Made by a program: the position numbers and the translations under genes | From: Balamuthia mandrillaris | Taxonomy: Eukaryota; Discosea; Longamoebia; Balamuthiidae | Length of the DNA stretch: 34,763 bases | Assembly: GCA_031835245.1 (NCBI GenBank) | Contig: JAVKOQ010000471.1 | Span: forward strand, 1-34,763 | Reading direction: 5' to 3' | Part shown: piece after piece, positions 9,949-21,483 of the stretch | Layout: every line of letters starts with the position of its first letter | How positions within the stretch are numbered: position 1 is the stretch's first letter | The notes under the pieces: model-generated | Seen by the model: only the letters and a program-made list of their open reading frames with translations | The model's database searches: none | Told to the model about the DNA's origin: nothing

Positions 9949-11028
9949 TTATTCGTCTTGTTTCGGCGAGGAAGGAGGCGATGGAGAGTGAGAGAACTTC
10001 CGGAGGTGGTCTGGGTTCTTGCGATAGCACTTGCTGCCGTACTTGCATTTCTTTTTCTTCGCTTGCGTTTTCCCTCCCCCACCCCCACCCCCACCCCCAC
10101 CACCAGATGTACTCTGAGGAGCAGCAGCTTTCGTTGTTGCTATTGTTGCTTCTGCCTTTTCTCCTTCTTCCTCTTCTTTGGCGTTCTCTTTCTTCTCAGC
10201 ATTGTTGATCTCCTCCATGAGTTCTCTTTCTATGTCACTATCGAGCTCTTCTGTTCCTTCATCATCCTCTTCCTCATCCAAGACTTTTGGCTTCTTCAGC
10301 AGGCCTTCGGCAGAGGAACTCGCCTCCTCGCTCTCTTCCTCCTCCTGCTTTCTCTTCTTCTTGCTGAGTTGTTCCAGTTCGATCATGTAGCTTAACCCCT
10401 CCACTTTGGGCAACAGAGCCAACCCGTCTCCATGACGCAGCTCCTCCTGTTGTCCCTTCCTCAACACCGTTTTTGTTTTGTCATTCCCTGCAAGCTTTGT
10501 CAGCACCAATGCATTGTCTCCCAGCTGCATGGCATAAAAACAGCAAATAAGAAGAAGAACAAGAAGAACAAGAACAAGAAGAAGAACAAGAAGGGAGAAA
10601 CAGGAGATAGAAGAACAAGAAGAAGAACAAGAACAAGAAGGGAGAAAACAGGAGATAGAAGAACGAAACGTTACAGCGGTGACGGTAACGAGTTGCTTGT
10701 CTCGAGAAAAGCAAACCAAGGCTTGCTTTCTTGCGCACCTCTTGTCCGTTACATTTAGATAAACAGAGCCCCTCCCCAAGTCAACAGCCTTTCATTGTGC
10801 AAAACGAAAAAAAAAAGAAAGCAAGAAACGACAACAAGAAACGAAAAGACAGAAAGAAGCTAAGTAAAGACGATAAACAGAAGAGCAGAAATACCGAAAA
10901 AATAGACGAACCTGGTTGGGCCTTAACACGGCCTCTCTTTCACCGGACGAGATGTTGCGCAAGTAGCATGTCACCAACGCTCCGTCGGCCGACGTTGCGC
11001 CCTTCTCGTTGTCCCCTTGCCCTTGCAT
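9949..11028 (-). CDS. FHA-PBZ protein (APLF/PNKP-type FHA plus poly(ADP-ribose)-binding zinc finger)
   Basis: Three exons (11028-10912, 10788-10675, 10524-9949) join to about 268 residues. Residues about 12-115 form a PNKP/APLF/aprataxin-type FHA domain: 'LGRGSVYLNVTDKRCARKQA', followed by 'LGDNALVL', 'LRHGDGLALLP' and 'YMIELEQL'. The family normally has Cys-Ser-Arg where this protein has Cys-Ala-Arg, so one phosphate-contacting Ser is replaced. A long acidic Lys/Glu linker and a nine-glycine run lead to a C-terminal PBZ finger 'CKYGSKCYRKNPDHLRKFSH', matching every core position (C-x5-C-x6-H-x5-H). In animals APLF uses FHA to bind XRCC1/XRCC4 phosphopeptides and PBZ to bind poly(ADP-ribose) at DNA breaks; a nuclear DNA-damage role is inferred. 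Only one PBZ is present against two in vertebrate APLF. The ATG at 11028 gives the shortest extension that completes the first FHA strand. Confidence 0.87.
10540..10660. repeat. (AAGAAC)/(AAG) imperfect repeat in FHA-PBZ intron
   Basis: AAGAAGAACAAG-type units fill intron 10525-10674, including a partial duplication of a unit ending GGGAGAAACAGGAGATAGAAG. Confidence 0.85.
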
Positions 11029-11157
11029 CCGTTCTTGTGTTTTATTCGAGGTGCGAAAAAGACCGATAAAAAAAATCTTTTCCTGTTATTTTTTTTAAGG
11101 TTTAAAAGCAAACTTTCATATTTTTTGTAATGCCAACACAAGCAGCTGTGTTTCAGT

Positions 11158-12859
11158 TTAAAACACAGACCCCAATGCTTCCAGCCAGTTGATGAGCGTG
11201 CGGTCCTGCACGGCCCACGCTTTGAACTCCTCGTAGGAAATGTGCCCGTCCTTGTCGGCATCCGCGTTGGCAAAAGCCTTGTCGACCATCTCCTCTATCG
11301 CCACTTGATACATGCTCTGAAGGACGGGGGCCAAGTCGACGTCGTTCAGTTGCTCGTTTGCCTCCGACTTTTGCACCTCTTGGCCGTCCTGAGAGCTGGG
11401 GAGGCCCGCGAACATGGCCGAAACAGGTTGTGTGTCCCTGTCGTTGTAGTTCAGGACGAGCTCCTCCTCTATCACTCCGACGGCCTCTCGCACGGACTCC
11501 ATGCTGAGGTAAAAGTAGGCTTTAAACATCTTGTACATCTCCTCTCTGTCGATATCTTAATTATGGAGAGGAAGACCGAGTTAAGAACAAAAAGAGAAGG
11601 TATTGAAAACAAACAAAAAATAACTCAACACACCAAAACGCAAACAAAACAAAACATGAACACAGAAAGAAGAAAAGGATACATCCATCGCCATCAAGGT
11701 CGTAGCCATAAAAGGCATCTGTTGGCAGAAAGTAAGAGAGCTGAAAGGTATCAATAGCGTGAGAGAGGTAGGTTACATTTGATCTTTTCTTCTAATGTGC
11801 CTTTCGTAAGGACCGAAAGGCCACAGACTAGCTCCGGAAAGTCTATCTGCCCATTTCCATCTGTTTAAATAAAGGGTTACTCAGCAAAGAAAAACAAAAC
11901 AAAACAAAACAAAACAAAACTAATGGCAAAACAAATAAAACCAACAAAATATACCTTGGTCGAAAAAGCTAAAGATGCGATCGGTGAGAAGGTTAGACTC
12001 GACGCCCAGTGGACCAAGGCATCGCTCAAAGGTTTCTTTATCTATGCCACCTTTGCTGTGGTTGGCTAAGCTTCCAAACTGTACAAACAACGCTTCCAGC
12101 TCGTCTTTGTTAACTGTTGTAACAGGAATGAGAAACACAATACAAGAACAATGAGCAGTAGAAGGAACAAGAACAAGAACAAGAACAAGAACAAGAACAA
12201 GAACAAGAACAAGAACAAGAACAAGAACAAGAACAAGAACAAGAACAAGAAGAACAACAAGAGGACAGCAAGGAACGCACAGTGTGTTTTGGACTGGAGG
12301 TAAGAGATTTGTTCAGAGTTGAGCGCCCAATTGCCTTCTCCAGGCACTTCCGAGGGGTAGAGCACCGGCAACAACGCGCCAGGAGGGATGGCCAACGGAG
12401 GGATTGGGATCTTGATCTTCAGAAAGACGTGAGAGGAGGGGTGTACATTATTTTGGTCACATTTATCACAGAGGTTAAAGTCAGCGCCTGGAAGCAACAA
12501 AGAAAAACATAAGAAGAAAGTTAAGAAAGCAAAAAAGAAGGAAAGAGACAACAAAGAAAGAAAGAGACAACAAGAAAGAATATGAAGAAAAGAAAGAGTT
12601 TTAACATACAGTTGGAGCACATCCACCGGATGCCATGGATGGGTTCTCGGCAATTGCTACAAAGAATTCCTCTGTGAACGACTTGTTGTTGCTTCTTGCC
12701 GTGTTTCGCTTCCTTCTGCCGTAACATGACGAGACCAGCAAAGAGGACTCCGCCTCCGATCAGCACGTAACGCCATTTGAAGTGTTTGGCCACCGTGTCC
12801 AACCAAGCGGGCTCCGTGGAGAGGCCCTCTTGGTAAAAGTGGGGCAGAGAGGAAGTCAT
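11158..12859 (-). CDS. Membrane-anchored ZZ-type zinc finger / calcineurin B-like EF-hand protein
   Basis: Six exons (12859-12610, 12487-12281, 12113-11955, 11860-11777, 11718-11683, 11555-11158) join in phase to about 377 residues. Exon 5 is only 36 nt. Order of parts: short N-terminus, one hydrophobic helix at about residues 30-46 ('YVLIGGGVLFAGLVM'), basic linker, ZZ finger ('CSNCREPIHGIRWMCSNCAD', then 'NLCDKCD', 'HPSSH'), a proline-rich spacer, then a calcineurin B/CBL-like EF-hand unit. Three canonical Ca2+ loops are visible: 'DQDGNGQIDFPE', 'DLDGDGYIDREE' and 'DADKDGHISYEE'; an N-terminal pseudo EF-hand precedes them. ZZ fingers bind protein tails such as histone H3 or N-degrons, and CBL-type units bind partner kinases in a Ca2+-dependent way. 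Joining a membrane anchor, ZZ and CBL-like unit in one chain is unusual. Function is inferred as a Ca2+-responsive membrane adaptor. Every splice join falls inside a motif and restores it. Confidence 0.88.
12158..12257. repeat. (AAGAAC)n hexanucleotide array in ZZ/EF-hand intron
   Basis: About 16 nearly perfect hexamers inside intron 12114-12280. It is the reverse complement of the (GTTCTT)n array in the kinase gene intron on the other strand, so both read GTTCTT on the sense strand of their genes. Confidence 0.93.
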
Positions 12860-13195
12860 TTTTTTTTTTTAATGTCGTGGTGGTGAACCTCGTCAACAGG
12901 AGGGCAAGGTGACGATGCTGCTGTTCTACTGTTTCTTTTTCGCTTTGGATTTTATTGATCACGATCAATTTCCATTTTCATAGAATCTCGCAATCGATCT
13001 GTAATTTTTTCCCTGGGGCGTGCCCACGACCAACCTACCTCCGCTGAAGGGGCATGGAGTGGCAAAGCGAGAGAGAAGAGAGAGAGAGTGAGTGAGTGAG
13101 AGAGAGAAGCAGAGAAGAGAGAAGACGGCCAAGGGAAGAGAGAATCTTTAAAATAACAAATCAAAAAGAAACACGTTTGTAAGAATTAAAATGTT
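12860..13195. other. Intergenic: upstream region of ZZ/EF-hand gene, downstream of filamin gene
   Basis: No gene is supported. The region holds a purine-rich GAGA/GTGA tract (about 13,070-13,130) and a short palindrome ATTGATC-AC-GATCAAT at 12,954-12,969, about 95-110 bp upstream of the ATG at 12,859. The palindrome could be a factor-binding site; this is a guess. Confidence 0.4.
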
Positions 13196-15886
13196 TTACA
13201 AGTTCTGCTTGAAAGCGCCAATCTTCTTGCTGTTGAGGGAGGCAACGATGGAGAAGACGTCGCCTTGCTCACCAGTCAAAGCATAGACGGCAGTGTAGGT
13301 ACCGTCATTGTTGTCGGTGGTCTCCACTTCGACCTCGCTATCGTTAGGACCAGAGATGGAAACGGCAAAGTTGTCGCCACCAAAGGTCTTGTTGTTGCCA
13401 TGCTTGTCGCGGCTTTGCACGGTGAAGCTGAATACGCCAAAACCAGAGTGCTCAGCATCAGTGCCCTCCTTGCAGCGCACGCGGAAGGGAGCGTCCTTGA
13501 TGGGGGCATCCTCGTAGTTGACGCCAATCTCATAGTCACCAGCGTGTTCAGGGTCGAAGCTCACACCATAGGTGCCGTCGCCATTGTCAGTGATCTGAGC
13601 GGGGTACTTGCCCTCAGGGCCGTTAATGTCCACCACAAACTCGTCACCGCCGTCGGCTCTGGGGTTGCCATCGGCGTCCACGGCATGGATGGTGAAGAGG
13701 CCAGGCTCGTTGTCGACCAAGCCATGGAGGGCGGGACCCTCAGCCCAGCAGTTGCTAGCGTCAGGGGAGGGTTTGATGCGCACGTCGAAGGGAGCATCCT
13801 TGATGGGCTCATCGTGGAGAGAGACCGCCACGTTGTAGTCACCAGGGACGGTGGGGTTATAGGTCACGGAGTAGGTGCCATCACCATTGTCCTGGACTTG
13901 GGCAGGTACGTTCTCAGGTCCGGTAACCTCCACCTTGAAGGGATCTCCTCCCTCCTGGCGGGGGTTGCCCTCAGGGTCAACACCGTGGATGGTGAAGACG
14001 GCAGGCTTGCCAGTCTGGCCACCCTCAAGACCAGGTCCCTCAGCCCAGGAGTTGCCAGCCCTGGCGCCCTCAAAGAGGACCTTGAAGGGGGAGCCCTGGA
14101 TGGGGGCATCGTTGAGGGTGATGTTGACAAAGTAGCGGCCAGGAGCGGAGACAGCGTACTCTCCGTTGTAAGTTCCGTCGCCATTGTCGGTGAGCTGGGG
14201 GTCAGCTACCTCCTCGGGGCCTTGAACTTGAACCTTGAAGGGATCACCGCCGGTATTGACACGTTGGCCTTGGGCGTTGAAGGAGGTCACAGTGAAGGGA
14301 GCAGAGCTCTTGACGACGTGTCCCTCGACACCAGGGCCAGAGGCGGTGGAATAGCCAGCATCGGGTCCGTTGGCGTTAACAGAGTAGGGGGAGCCCTTGA
14401 TGTCCTCTCCACGGAGCTTGATAGAAATGGTGTATTCTCCGGGGAGAGTAACAGTGTAGGAGGCGGGGTACTTGCCGTCGCCGTTGTCACTAACAGTGGG
14501 GGCGACGTTACCATCGGGGCCGTTGATGGTGACTTCGAACTGATCACCGCCAGCGGTGAGCTCCTCATCAAAGCAGTTCTTGGCGACGATGGTGAACTCA
14601 GCGGGTTGGTAGGTCTCAGCGCCCTCAAGACCAGGGCCATAGGCATAGCAGGTAGCGGGATCAGCAGCTTTTGTATTGAAGGAAAGATAAGCACAAAAAC
14701 ACCAACGAGAAGAAAGTTATTGTAATCGACTACGTACTGCGCTTCTTGCGGGCAAGTTCTTCGCGTTGCCTGCGAGCCTCCTCTCCGAGGTAGTTACGGA
14801 AGGCACTGACGTAAGTCATGAGAGAAAGCTCATCAGGGCACTCAACCAAGTCGTTAACGTCCATGAGACGAGGGATATCGTAAGCTTCGAGGGCAGTTTG
14901 CATGGCGTTGTCAGTGTCCTTGTAGGGATCCTTAGTGAGAGCGCTCATGTCGGTGGGGGTCAAGATGCCCGGTTGGATTGAGTCAACAAGAGCAGCGAGG
15001 GTGGTACCGTCTTGCCAGCTACACAAATTTTGATGAAAAATAGAACGTGTTGGACACCAACGGAAAAATAAAATGGCGAAAGTTAAATAGAAGAGGGAGA
15101 AGAAACGTACTCAGTGGTAAAGTTGCGGAGAGGCTTCTTGATGTTGTATGGCTCCGTCTGCCTCTTAACCCACTCGAGAAGCTCCCACTTGGGAGAGCCC
15201 TCACCGATGACGTTGATCTGATAACGCAAGATCAAGGTCCAGATGAGACCCAAGATGAGCTTAAGCTTGCCGTCCACCACGTCCTCAGGACCAATACCAA
15301 CGAGCTGAAGTCCCTCAGACTTGATGAAATTAAGGGCACAGCTGTTGTTCTCGAGGTAGTGGTAGCGAGTGGTAGGCTTTTTGTTAAAACGGCCAAGGCT
15401 CTTGGAAGAGATGATCTCCAAGAGGTTGACCAAGTTAAGACCATCGCTCAAATCCTTCTGAAGTTCCTCAACCTTCAAGCGGCGTTCAGCCAAGAACTGG
15501 TTGCACCACCGCGTGAAAGTCTACAAATTTTTAGTTGTGTTTGCGGCAGATTAGCGAGGAGTAAAGTAAAAGAAAGAATTGCCAGTGCGAACGCAGTGAA
15601 CAAAAAACAAAAAAAGAAATCATAATGCGTGCCAACACACAGATTTCTGGGTAGCGGAACACAACAAAAAAAAAACGTGGACGAGCAGAACGACGAACAA
15701 TAAACAGAAGGATGTGTGTGCGAAAGGAGGCGTGGGATGAAGAAAGATAAAGTGAAGTAGCACGTCACGGTGTTTTCAAAAAAAACGTTTCCTAACCTTC
15801 TTCTGTACGTCGACCCATGTCCTGTCAACAACAGGCAAGTGCTTGTCGGAATCCTGCACGTCGGTTTCACGCACGGGTTCGGCCAT
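13196..15886 (-). CDS. ABP-120-like filamin (gelation factor) actin-crosslinking protein
   Basis: Four exons (15886-15797, 15520-15111, 15018-14738, 14667-13196) join in phase to about 750 residues, TAA stop. Tandem calponin-homology domains form the actin-binding domain (residues about 20-250: 'WVDVQKKTFTRWCNQFLAER', 'LGRFNKKPTTRYHYLENN', 'LRNFTTDWQDGTTLAALVDS', the last restored across a splice join). Five filamin-type immunoglobulin repeats follow (each with 'AEGPGLEG'-like starts, 'DNGDGTY' turns and 'APF' ends). Dictyostelium ABP-120 has six repeats and Entamoeba ABP-120 four, so five is within the family range. Such proteins dimerise through the last repeat and crosslink cortical actin into gels in pseudopods. 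The strong GC3 codon bias suggests high expression. The ATG at 15,886 directly precedes the first CH domain. Confidence 0.94.
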
Positions 15887-16098
15887 GGTGTAAAAGGAGT
15901 AAGGGGGTGTTGTGCCTTTGGAAGAAAGAAGAAAGAAAAGAGCCAAAGAGAAAAGAAAAGAAAGACGTAAAAGAAATAAACGGACGCGCCTTTGCTGCCC
16001 TTGGCTAATTTCACAGGAGTTTTGATTTAACTCCGTCCTCCAATGGCAAAGCTACATCCCCGGATTTCCGTCCAATGGTCGACACAGGTTATATTTTT

Positions 16099-16106
16099 TG
16101 TCGACA
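16099..16106. promoter_or_regulatory. TGTCGACA palindrome in filamin / large-gene divergent promoter
   Basis: Exact copy 213 bp upstream of the filamin ATG, with a one-mismatch copy (GGTCGACA) 22 bp away at 16,077. Confidence 0.35.
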
Positions 16107-16210
16107 AATCAATCTGGATAAGGGTTGTCCCAAGGCAACGGCATCCTAGAAACCTCTCTCCCGCCTTTCTGTTTGTTGTTGGCGAAAAAAATAAAAAAAA
16201 TAAAATAAAA

Positions 16211-16285
16211 CTGCTCACACCTGGGATTCGAACTCACGCCCCCTCATTAATCAGAGTGTAACGGGTAACGTGACTCGCGTTACGT
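16211..16285 (-). tRNA. tRNA-like sequence with B-box and Pol III terminator (degenerate tRNA or SINE head)
   Basis: On the minus strand the segment contains a perfect B-box/T-loop 'GAGTTCGAATCCC' (16,223-16,235). A run of T-rich sequence (TTTTATTTTATTTTTTTT) begins right after the candidate 3' end, as expected for Pol III termination. Upstream lie a possible A-box and an imperfect anticodon-like stem around 'CTCTGATTAATGAG'. The T-stem has two mismatches and the acceptor stem does not pair convincingly, so I cannot assign an isotype. A 6-bp hairpin (16,265-16,283, GTAACG/CGTTAC) occupies the D-arm side. Most likely a decayed tRNA or a tRNA-derived element. Confidence 0.35.
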
Positions 16286-16486
16286 CAGATAATTTCGTTA
16301 TGCTTTCGAAAATTGGGGGCAGAAGGAGGAAAGAAGAAGAAAAAAAAAAACCAAGACTGTTTATCCCCCAAAGATTTAAAGAGAGGAAGACAGAGAAGGA
16401 CGGTTAACCGTCGTATTGTTGTTGTGTTTGTTTTCGTTTTTTTTTTGCTTTTTTTTTGGGTTTTTAGGAAACATAAAGCGAACCCG

Positions 16487-19400
16487 ATGGAGAAAGGCAT
16501 CGAAGGTCTGCGCAAAAAGGCGACCGGGTTTCAGAAACACATCTTACCTCGAGGCCACAAATCTGCTGAGGCGGCAGCATCTCCTCCTTCTACCTCCTCA
16601 AAAAACGCTTCTTCTTCCACAGAAGCCTCGTCGCATGATGGCTCGTCGACGCAAAGCAACACGAACCTGCTCCACGCCTCCGTTCTAGAACGAGAGGGGA
16701 CGGACTCCTCCGCCGCCCTCCCTCTCTACAAGTTTCGAAGAGGCGCCCAAAGAAACATTGTCAAATACTCCAAAGAAGAAGTTCCTGTCGGTAGCCGTGT
16801 CTTCCGCGCTCTTCGTACGTTTCTCCCTCCTTCTCCTCTTTTGTTTTTTTTTCTTCGTTCCCTGCGCTGTTCACTCACTGTCCACCACCAAAACAAAAGA
16901 TGAGACGGAATATTTGGGACCTATTTTGCCTCTGGAAGAGACAGAGCAAGCAGAGGACACAGGGAAGGAGGGACCCGCCGCGCCGTTCTATCTGGGTTCG
17001 GACGGCCAGCTCTACGACAAGTTTTATCGCCGCTGCGATGATGCCGTCACGCAAACGCTGAAGCGGACCAAAAAGAAGAGCAAAAAGAGCGAGAAGGGAA
17101 TGGCAACAACGAAACATGGTTCAGGCGCTGGAAGCAGCAGAAGAGCGAGAAGAAGGGACTTGAGTGATGACGAGGAAGAACAAGAACTCGACGAGGAGGA
17201 AGACGAACTAGAAGAAGACAGAAGAGAAGAAGAAAAAGAACAAGAAGACAACGAGAAGAAGACTCCAAAAGGGAAGTCGCAGAAAGAAAAAGGAAAAGGA
17301 GAAGAAAAGACCAACGAAGCGGAAGAGGAAGAAGACCTGTTCGCAGCCTTTCCAAACGCTTTCGACTTCGCCTCTTACTTTGACTACGAACGAGCTCTGT
17401 TGCAATGGAAAGAGGATGTGGAGAGAGCTCTTTCAGGTTTGAAGCTACCCGCCGTCATGGGTCGCACGTACTCTCGGCCGGTGGTCATCACTCAGCTGCA
17501 AGAGCTGTTGGCGGCTCGTTCGGAGCAAGCTTCGGAGGAGGACCTGCAAATGAAAGAGGTTGAGCTGAAACAAAAATCCAGCGAAGGGGACATGTCCGAA
17601 AGTAATGAGGAGGATTCGTTTGAAGGAGATATCAAGGTACATATTCATTTTGAGAAGAGTGGTGTTCATCCCATCAGGCTCACAAAAAAAAAAAAAAAAA
17701 CTAAAAACTAAAAACTAAAAACAAACTTACAAAACAGGAGGGAGAAAAGAATTTACGAGAACGAGTTCTTGAAAACGATCCATGGGACGCTGTACTAGTT
17801 CCACCGGAACCAGAGCCTGAAGAATACGATACCTTTGAAGGTCTCTCTCCTCTCTCTCACTCTCTCCCTCTCCCCTCTCCCCCTCTCTTTCCTCCCTCTC
17901 CTCTCTCTTCCCCTTTTTCGTCCTTGTTAAGTTCCAACTAAACCAACAATCAACGTTTTAGAGTACGAGCACGCTCTACAAAGATGGGCGAGGCTTTGCA
18001 ACGCAACGTTGCCAGTCATCCCGCCGCACGCCACCCAACTGGAGCAACTTATCCCTATACAAAGTGTGGCTACTATACACCGAGCGAGAGCTGCCGATAG
18101 CATTCGTCGTGCCAGCGAAAAAAATCAAGGTATATTTTTCTGTCTTTGCCCTGCCTTAGCTTCTCGCTCGCTTCTTTTTTATTCTTGTACTTTGGCTTTT
18201 GTTGTTGCTCTTGTGCTAAAGTGACCTTTTTATTTTTGAACAAACAGCTTCCGATGCAGGAGAAGACAATACAATACACCACACAGCGAGACACACAGGG
18301 GAGGTGTATATGCCCTTTTTCATGTCCTTCAGTCATACAGAAGGGGATGAAGAAAGGACAGAAGAACCAAAAGAAGATACAGAAGGAGAAAGAAGCAGAT
18401 CGGACACGCTGCGAAACAGAGGAGAAGATGAAGAGGAGGAAGGCGAAGAAGGAGTGACAGAAGCAGTGCGGCGAAAGCATAAGAAAAAAGAACAGAAGCA
18501 TGGACCGGAGAACTATCTCACAACGATAGATAATGTGCATGAAACAATTACATTATTGGAGGACTCTTCTACGATATCCACCCGCTTGGTTGTACAAAAA
18601 CGAAAGAAGGCTCGCGCAAGGCAAAAAGCACTCAAAGAAACTCTTACTAAACATCTCGATACGATGTTATCGAGTCGGTTAGAGCGCATGAAAGTAAGCT
18701 TCTTTCTTTCTTTCTGCCCGCTTTCTTTCTCATTTATTTATTTTATAAAGGATGGAGGCAGCTATGCTGTACCTTTGCTACCAACGATTCATGGAACGCT
18801 TCCTGCTCTCTTGAAGCGAAATCTTAACATGCACAAAGAACCCTACGCTCCTCTTCGTACGTTCTCTTCGATTGCTTGAGCTTCTCATTTTCTTTAGAGG
18901 TTAACGTAAAAACAATGGCACTACAGGACGAACTGATCTTACACCAGAGATGTTAAAACAGTGCTACGATTGTGAGGAGGTCATTGGTGGTGAGTCAGTT
19001 CAATTCGTCATTCCTCCTTTTAGGTGCTCTCCCTACCTCTCCTTTGCTCTCCTCTGCTCTCACTTACGGAGGAAAACACACACACACACACACACAAACA
19101 AAAAACAAAACAGCCTTGACGCATTAGACCATGCCTTATTGTACCATGTTCTCCCTCCTCCGACCATTGACGCCACACTCTCCACCGAGTCACCAGGTCG
19201 TAATCGAGGAACGGTGCGAAGCGGTCCTTCCATCTCAAACGACAACTCCGGCGGAGGAACAGGCTCTAAAAAGCGTCCAAGCCTATCCCCTCCAATTTCT
19301 CCAACTGGTGGCGGTAGTTTTGGTTCTCCTCCTTCCTCGTCCCCTCTCTCTCCTTCGTCACGCAGACCAGGCGCTGCAAAAAACAACGCACCTACTACAG

Positions 19401-21443
19401 CGATCGAGCTCATAGAACAGCACAAGCAGAAGAGAGAGTCTTATATCAGTTTGAGGGCACTAGAATGGCGAGAAATTCAAAACGAGGGTCGATTAGACTG
19501 TTATAACTCGTGGTATTGGCCAAAGGTGCCTGAGGTACTTCTCCAAAGCCATATGGAGGAGCTTCGAGCGGTACTTGAGGCTACCAACACGGGGATCAAG
19601 AAGTTCACTTTGGGGCAGGTAGAGGACATCCTTATGGTACCGATGCATGCCGATCGTTTTCAGGAGTGCACGTCTATCACCGTAGAGCATATGATCAACG
19701 ACTCAGGGTTGCCGCTTACCTTATTGCAGTGCGTGGAGGATTCCATCAGCACCAACAACTTTCCAGAGCTACTGGAATTGTTCGAGCTACACTCTAACAA
19801 TCTTTTATTTCACACAAAGGTACTTTTCTCTGTGGTTCAATGTAATTTTGTTTTGGCTTTTTTTTCACTCATTCGCTCTCAATACAGCTTTCATATTTGG
19901 TGCAACAATTCTTACAGTCTGGTCGAGGTCGGAATCTAATGGATGACCTTGTACAAGGCGGAACGGCTCGCCATACACGAGCCCTCTCCCTGGTAGCCTA
20001 TGCCATGTCCTTCCTGGAATCCACTACGTTAGACATATTTCCTTTTCGCCTTGAGCTGTATGAAGCCGCACTTGAGGCCTGTGCTAAAGTACGTCTTTTG
20101 TTATTTGCAAAACATTGACACCTTCGCTTTAATTATCTGTTTAATATTGTTTTGCTCTCCTACTATAGTGTAATGCTGAAGTAATGAAGAGAGTCGTTCA
20201 CCTTATCTTTGCCTATTACTACATTGGCATCATCGGGCAAACTGTCATCAAGAATTCATTTGCTTATATTTCTCTGGGCAGCAGATATGCTGTTACCTCT
20301 CAAATGGTTTCTGCATCCTCCCTCCCTCCTCCTCCTCCTCCCTCCTCCCTCCCTCCCCTCCCTCCCTCCCTCCTCCCTCCCCTCCCTCCCTCCCTCCCTC
20401 CCTCCTCCCTCCTCCCTCCCTCCCTCCTCCCTCCCTCCCCTCCCTCCCCCTCCCTCCCTCCCTCCCTCCCTCCCTCTCCCCCTCTCCCTCTCTCTCTCTT
20501 GCATCCAGAGGAAGATGGCGCACATGTTCTTTATTCCCCTCTTGCTCTCTGACTAACCAGTTTTTTGCTGAACAGATGGTTCAAAAGGAACTAGCAACCT
20601 TACTTTCTGAGAACACCACTTTCCTTCCAAATTACTTGTTTAAGAACATCGGGCATCGCTGTGGAAAAATATCCTCGTTCTTCCTCTTTCTAACTATGCA
20701 ACTATTAGTGATGCAATGCTCTCAATCTCTTATTGAGGTATTTTTCCCTTGTTCCTTCTGTCTTTTCAATATTTTCCAACTTCTGTTCTCTCTCATAGAC
20801 GGCACTCAAGAAACCAGATACCAAGTTGATCGACTCTATACGTGAACTTGCATCCTCTCGGTTTTCTCATGCACAGGTTGGCCTCTTTTCTTTTCTTTTC
20901 TTTTCTTTTCTTTTCTTGTTGCATCTTGTATTCATGTCTTCCTGATATCCAACAAAGTTTGGAGCAAGGCGAATATTCGAACATTTGTTGAAGCATAGCA
21001 AATGGCACGCTTGCATCAACGACGCTTATTTGCAAGTCCCTCGCGTCGCAAAGACTATCATGAATGATCTTTCCAATCCCTCTCATCAGGTATTCTTGCT
21101 ATCCTTTTCTTAGTCACATCCCAATCTTTTACTTTCATTTCGTGTTATTTCAAACGATACCAACTTGCTGTTATTTAGGAACGTGGACCCAGAGTAATTA
21201 AAGCAGACCTGATTCTTAGCGCCTGTTTACAAACACTCACGCTAGTGCAGAACACAATCCGGAATAACCACGGGCAGGTCCCCTCCGGTGTTGTCTCCAA
21301 CGCAAGAGCAGGTTTCCTGCTCAACAAGGCTAAACTCTATCATGACATGCTGAAACATATATTATCGGTTAACCCGCAAGCTCCAACTAGGGTACATTCT
21401 CTCCCTCTCTCTCGCTCCCTCCCTCGCTCCCTCGCTCCCTCCC

Positions 21444-21483
<40 letters not shown>

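Larger units (their letters stand above)
15887..16486. promoter_or_regulatory. Divergent intergenic region between filamin and the large plus-strand gene
   Basis: 600 bp separate divergent start codons. It contains GGTCGACA (16,077-16,084) and TGTCGACA (16,099-16,106), a tRNA-like Pol III unit on the minus strand (about 16,211-16,285), and A-rich runs. The T-run and 'TTTTTAG' at about 16,431-16,467, just before the plus-strand ATG, could be the end of a 5' UTR intron. No protein gene is supported. Confidence 0.5.

Noticed and set aside
10540-12257. Tandem AAGAAC arrays considered as CRISPR-like or minisatellite loci
   Set aside because: They are simple hexamer microsatellites without spacers, inside introns of a eukaryotic genome.
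12954-12969. ATTGATC-AC-GATCAAT palindrome as a strong regulatory call
   Set aside because: Only one copy was seen and short palindromes of this size occur by chance; mentioned in the intergenic entry only.
13265-14725. Long open frame (486 codons) on the plus strand opposite filamin
   Set aside because: It is an exact antisense shadow of the filamin repeats; strong GC3 bias in the true gene removes stops from the opposite strand, and the translation has no domain.
224-15886. Eight same-strand genes considered as an operon or polycistron
   Set aside because: Each gene has its own introns and an upstream gap, functions are unrelated, and no trans-splicing signal is evident.
16211-16285. A fully functional tRNA gene
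   Set aside because: T-stem mismatches, no closing acceptor stem and an 8-nt anticodon-like loop prevent an isotype call; kept only as tRNA-like.
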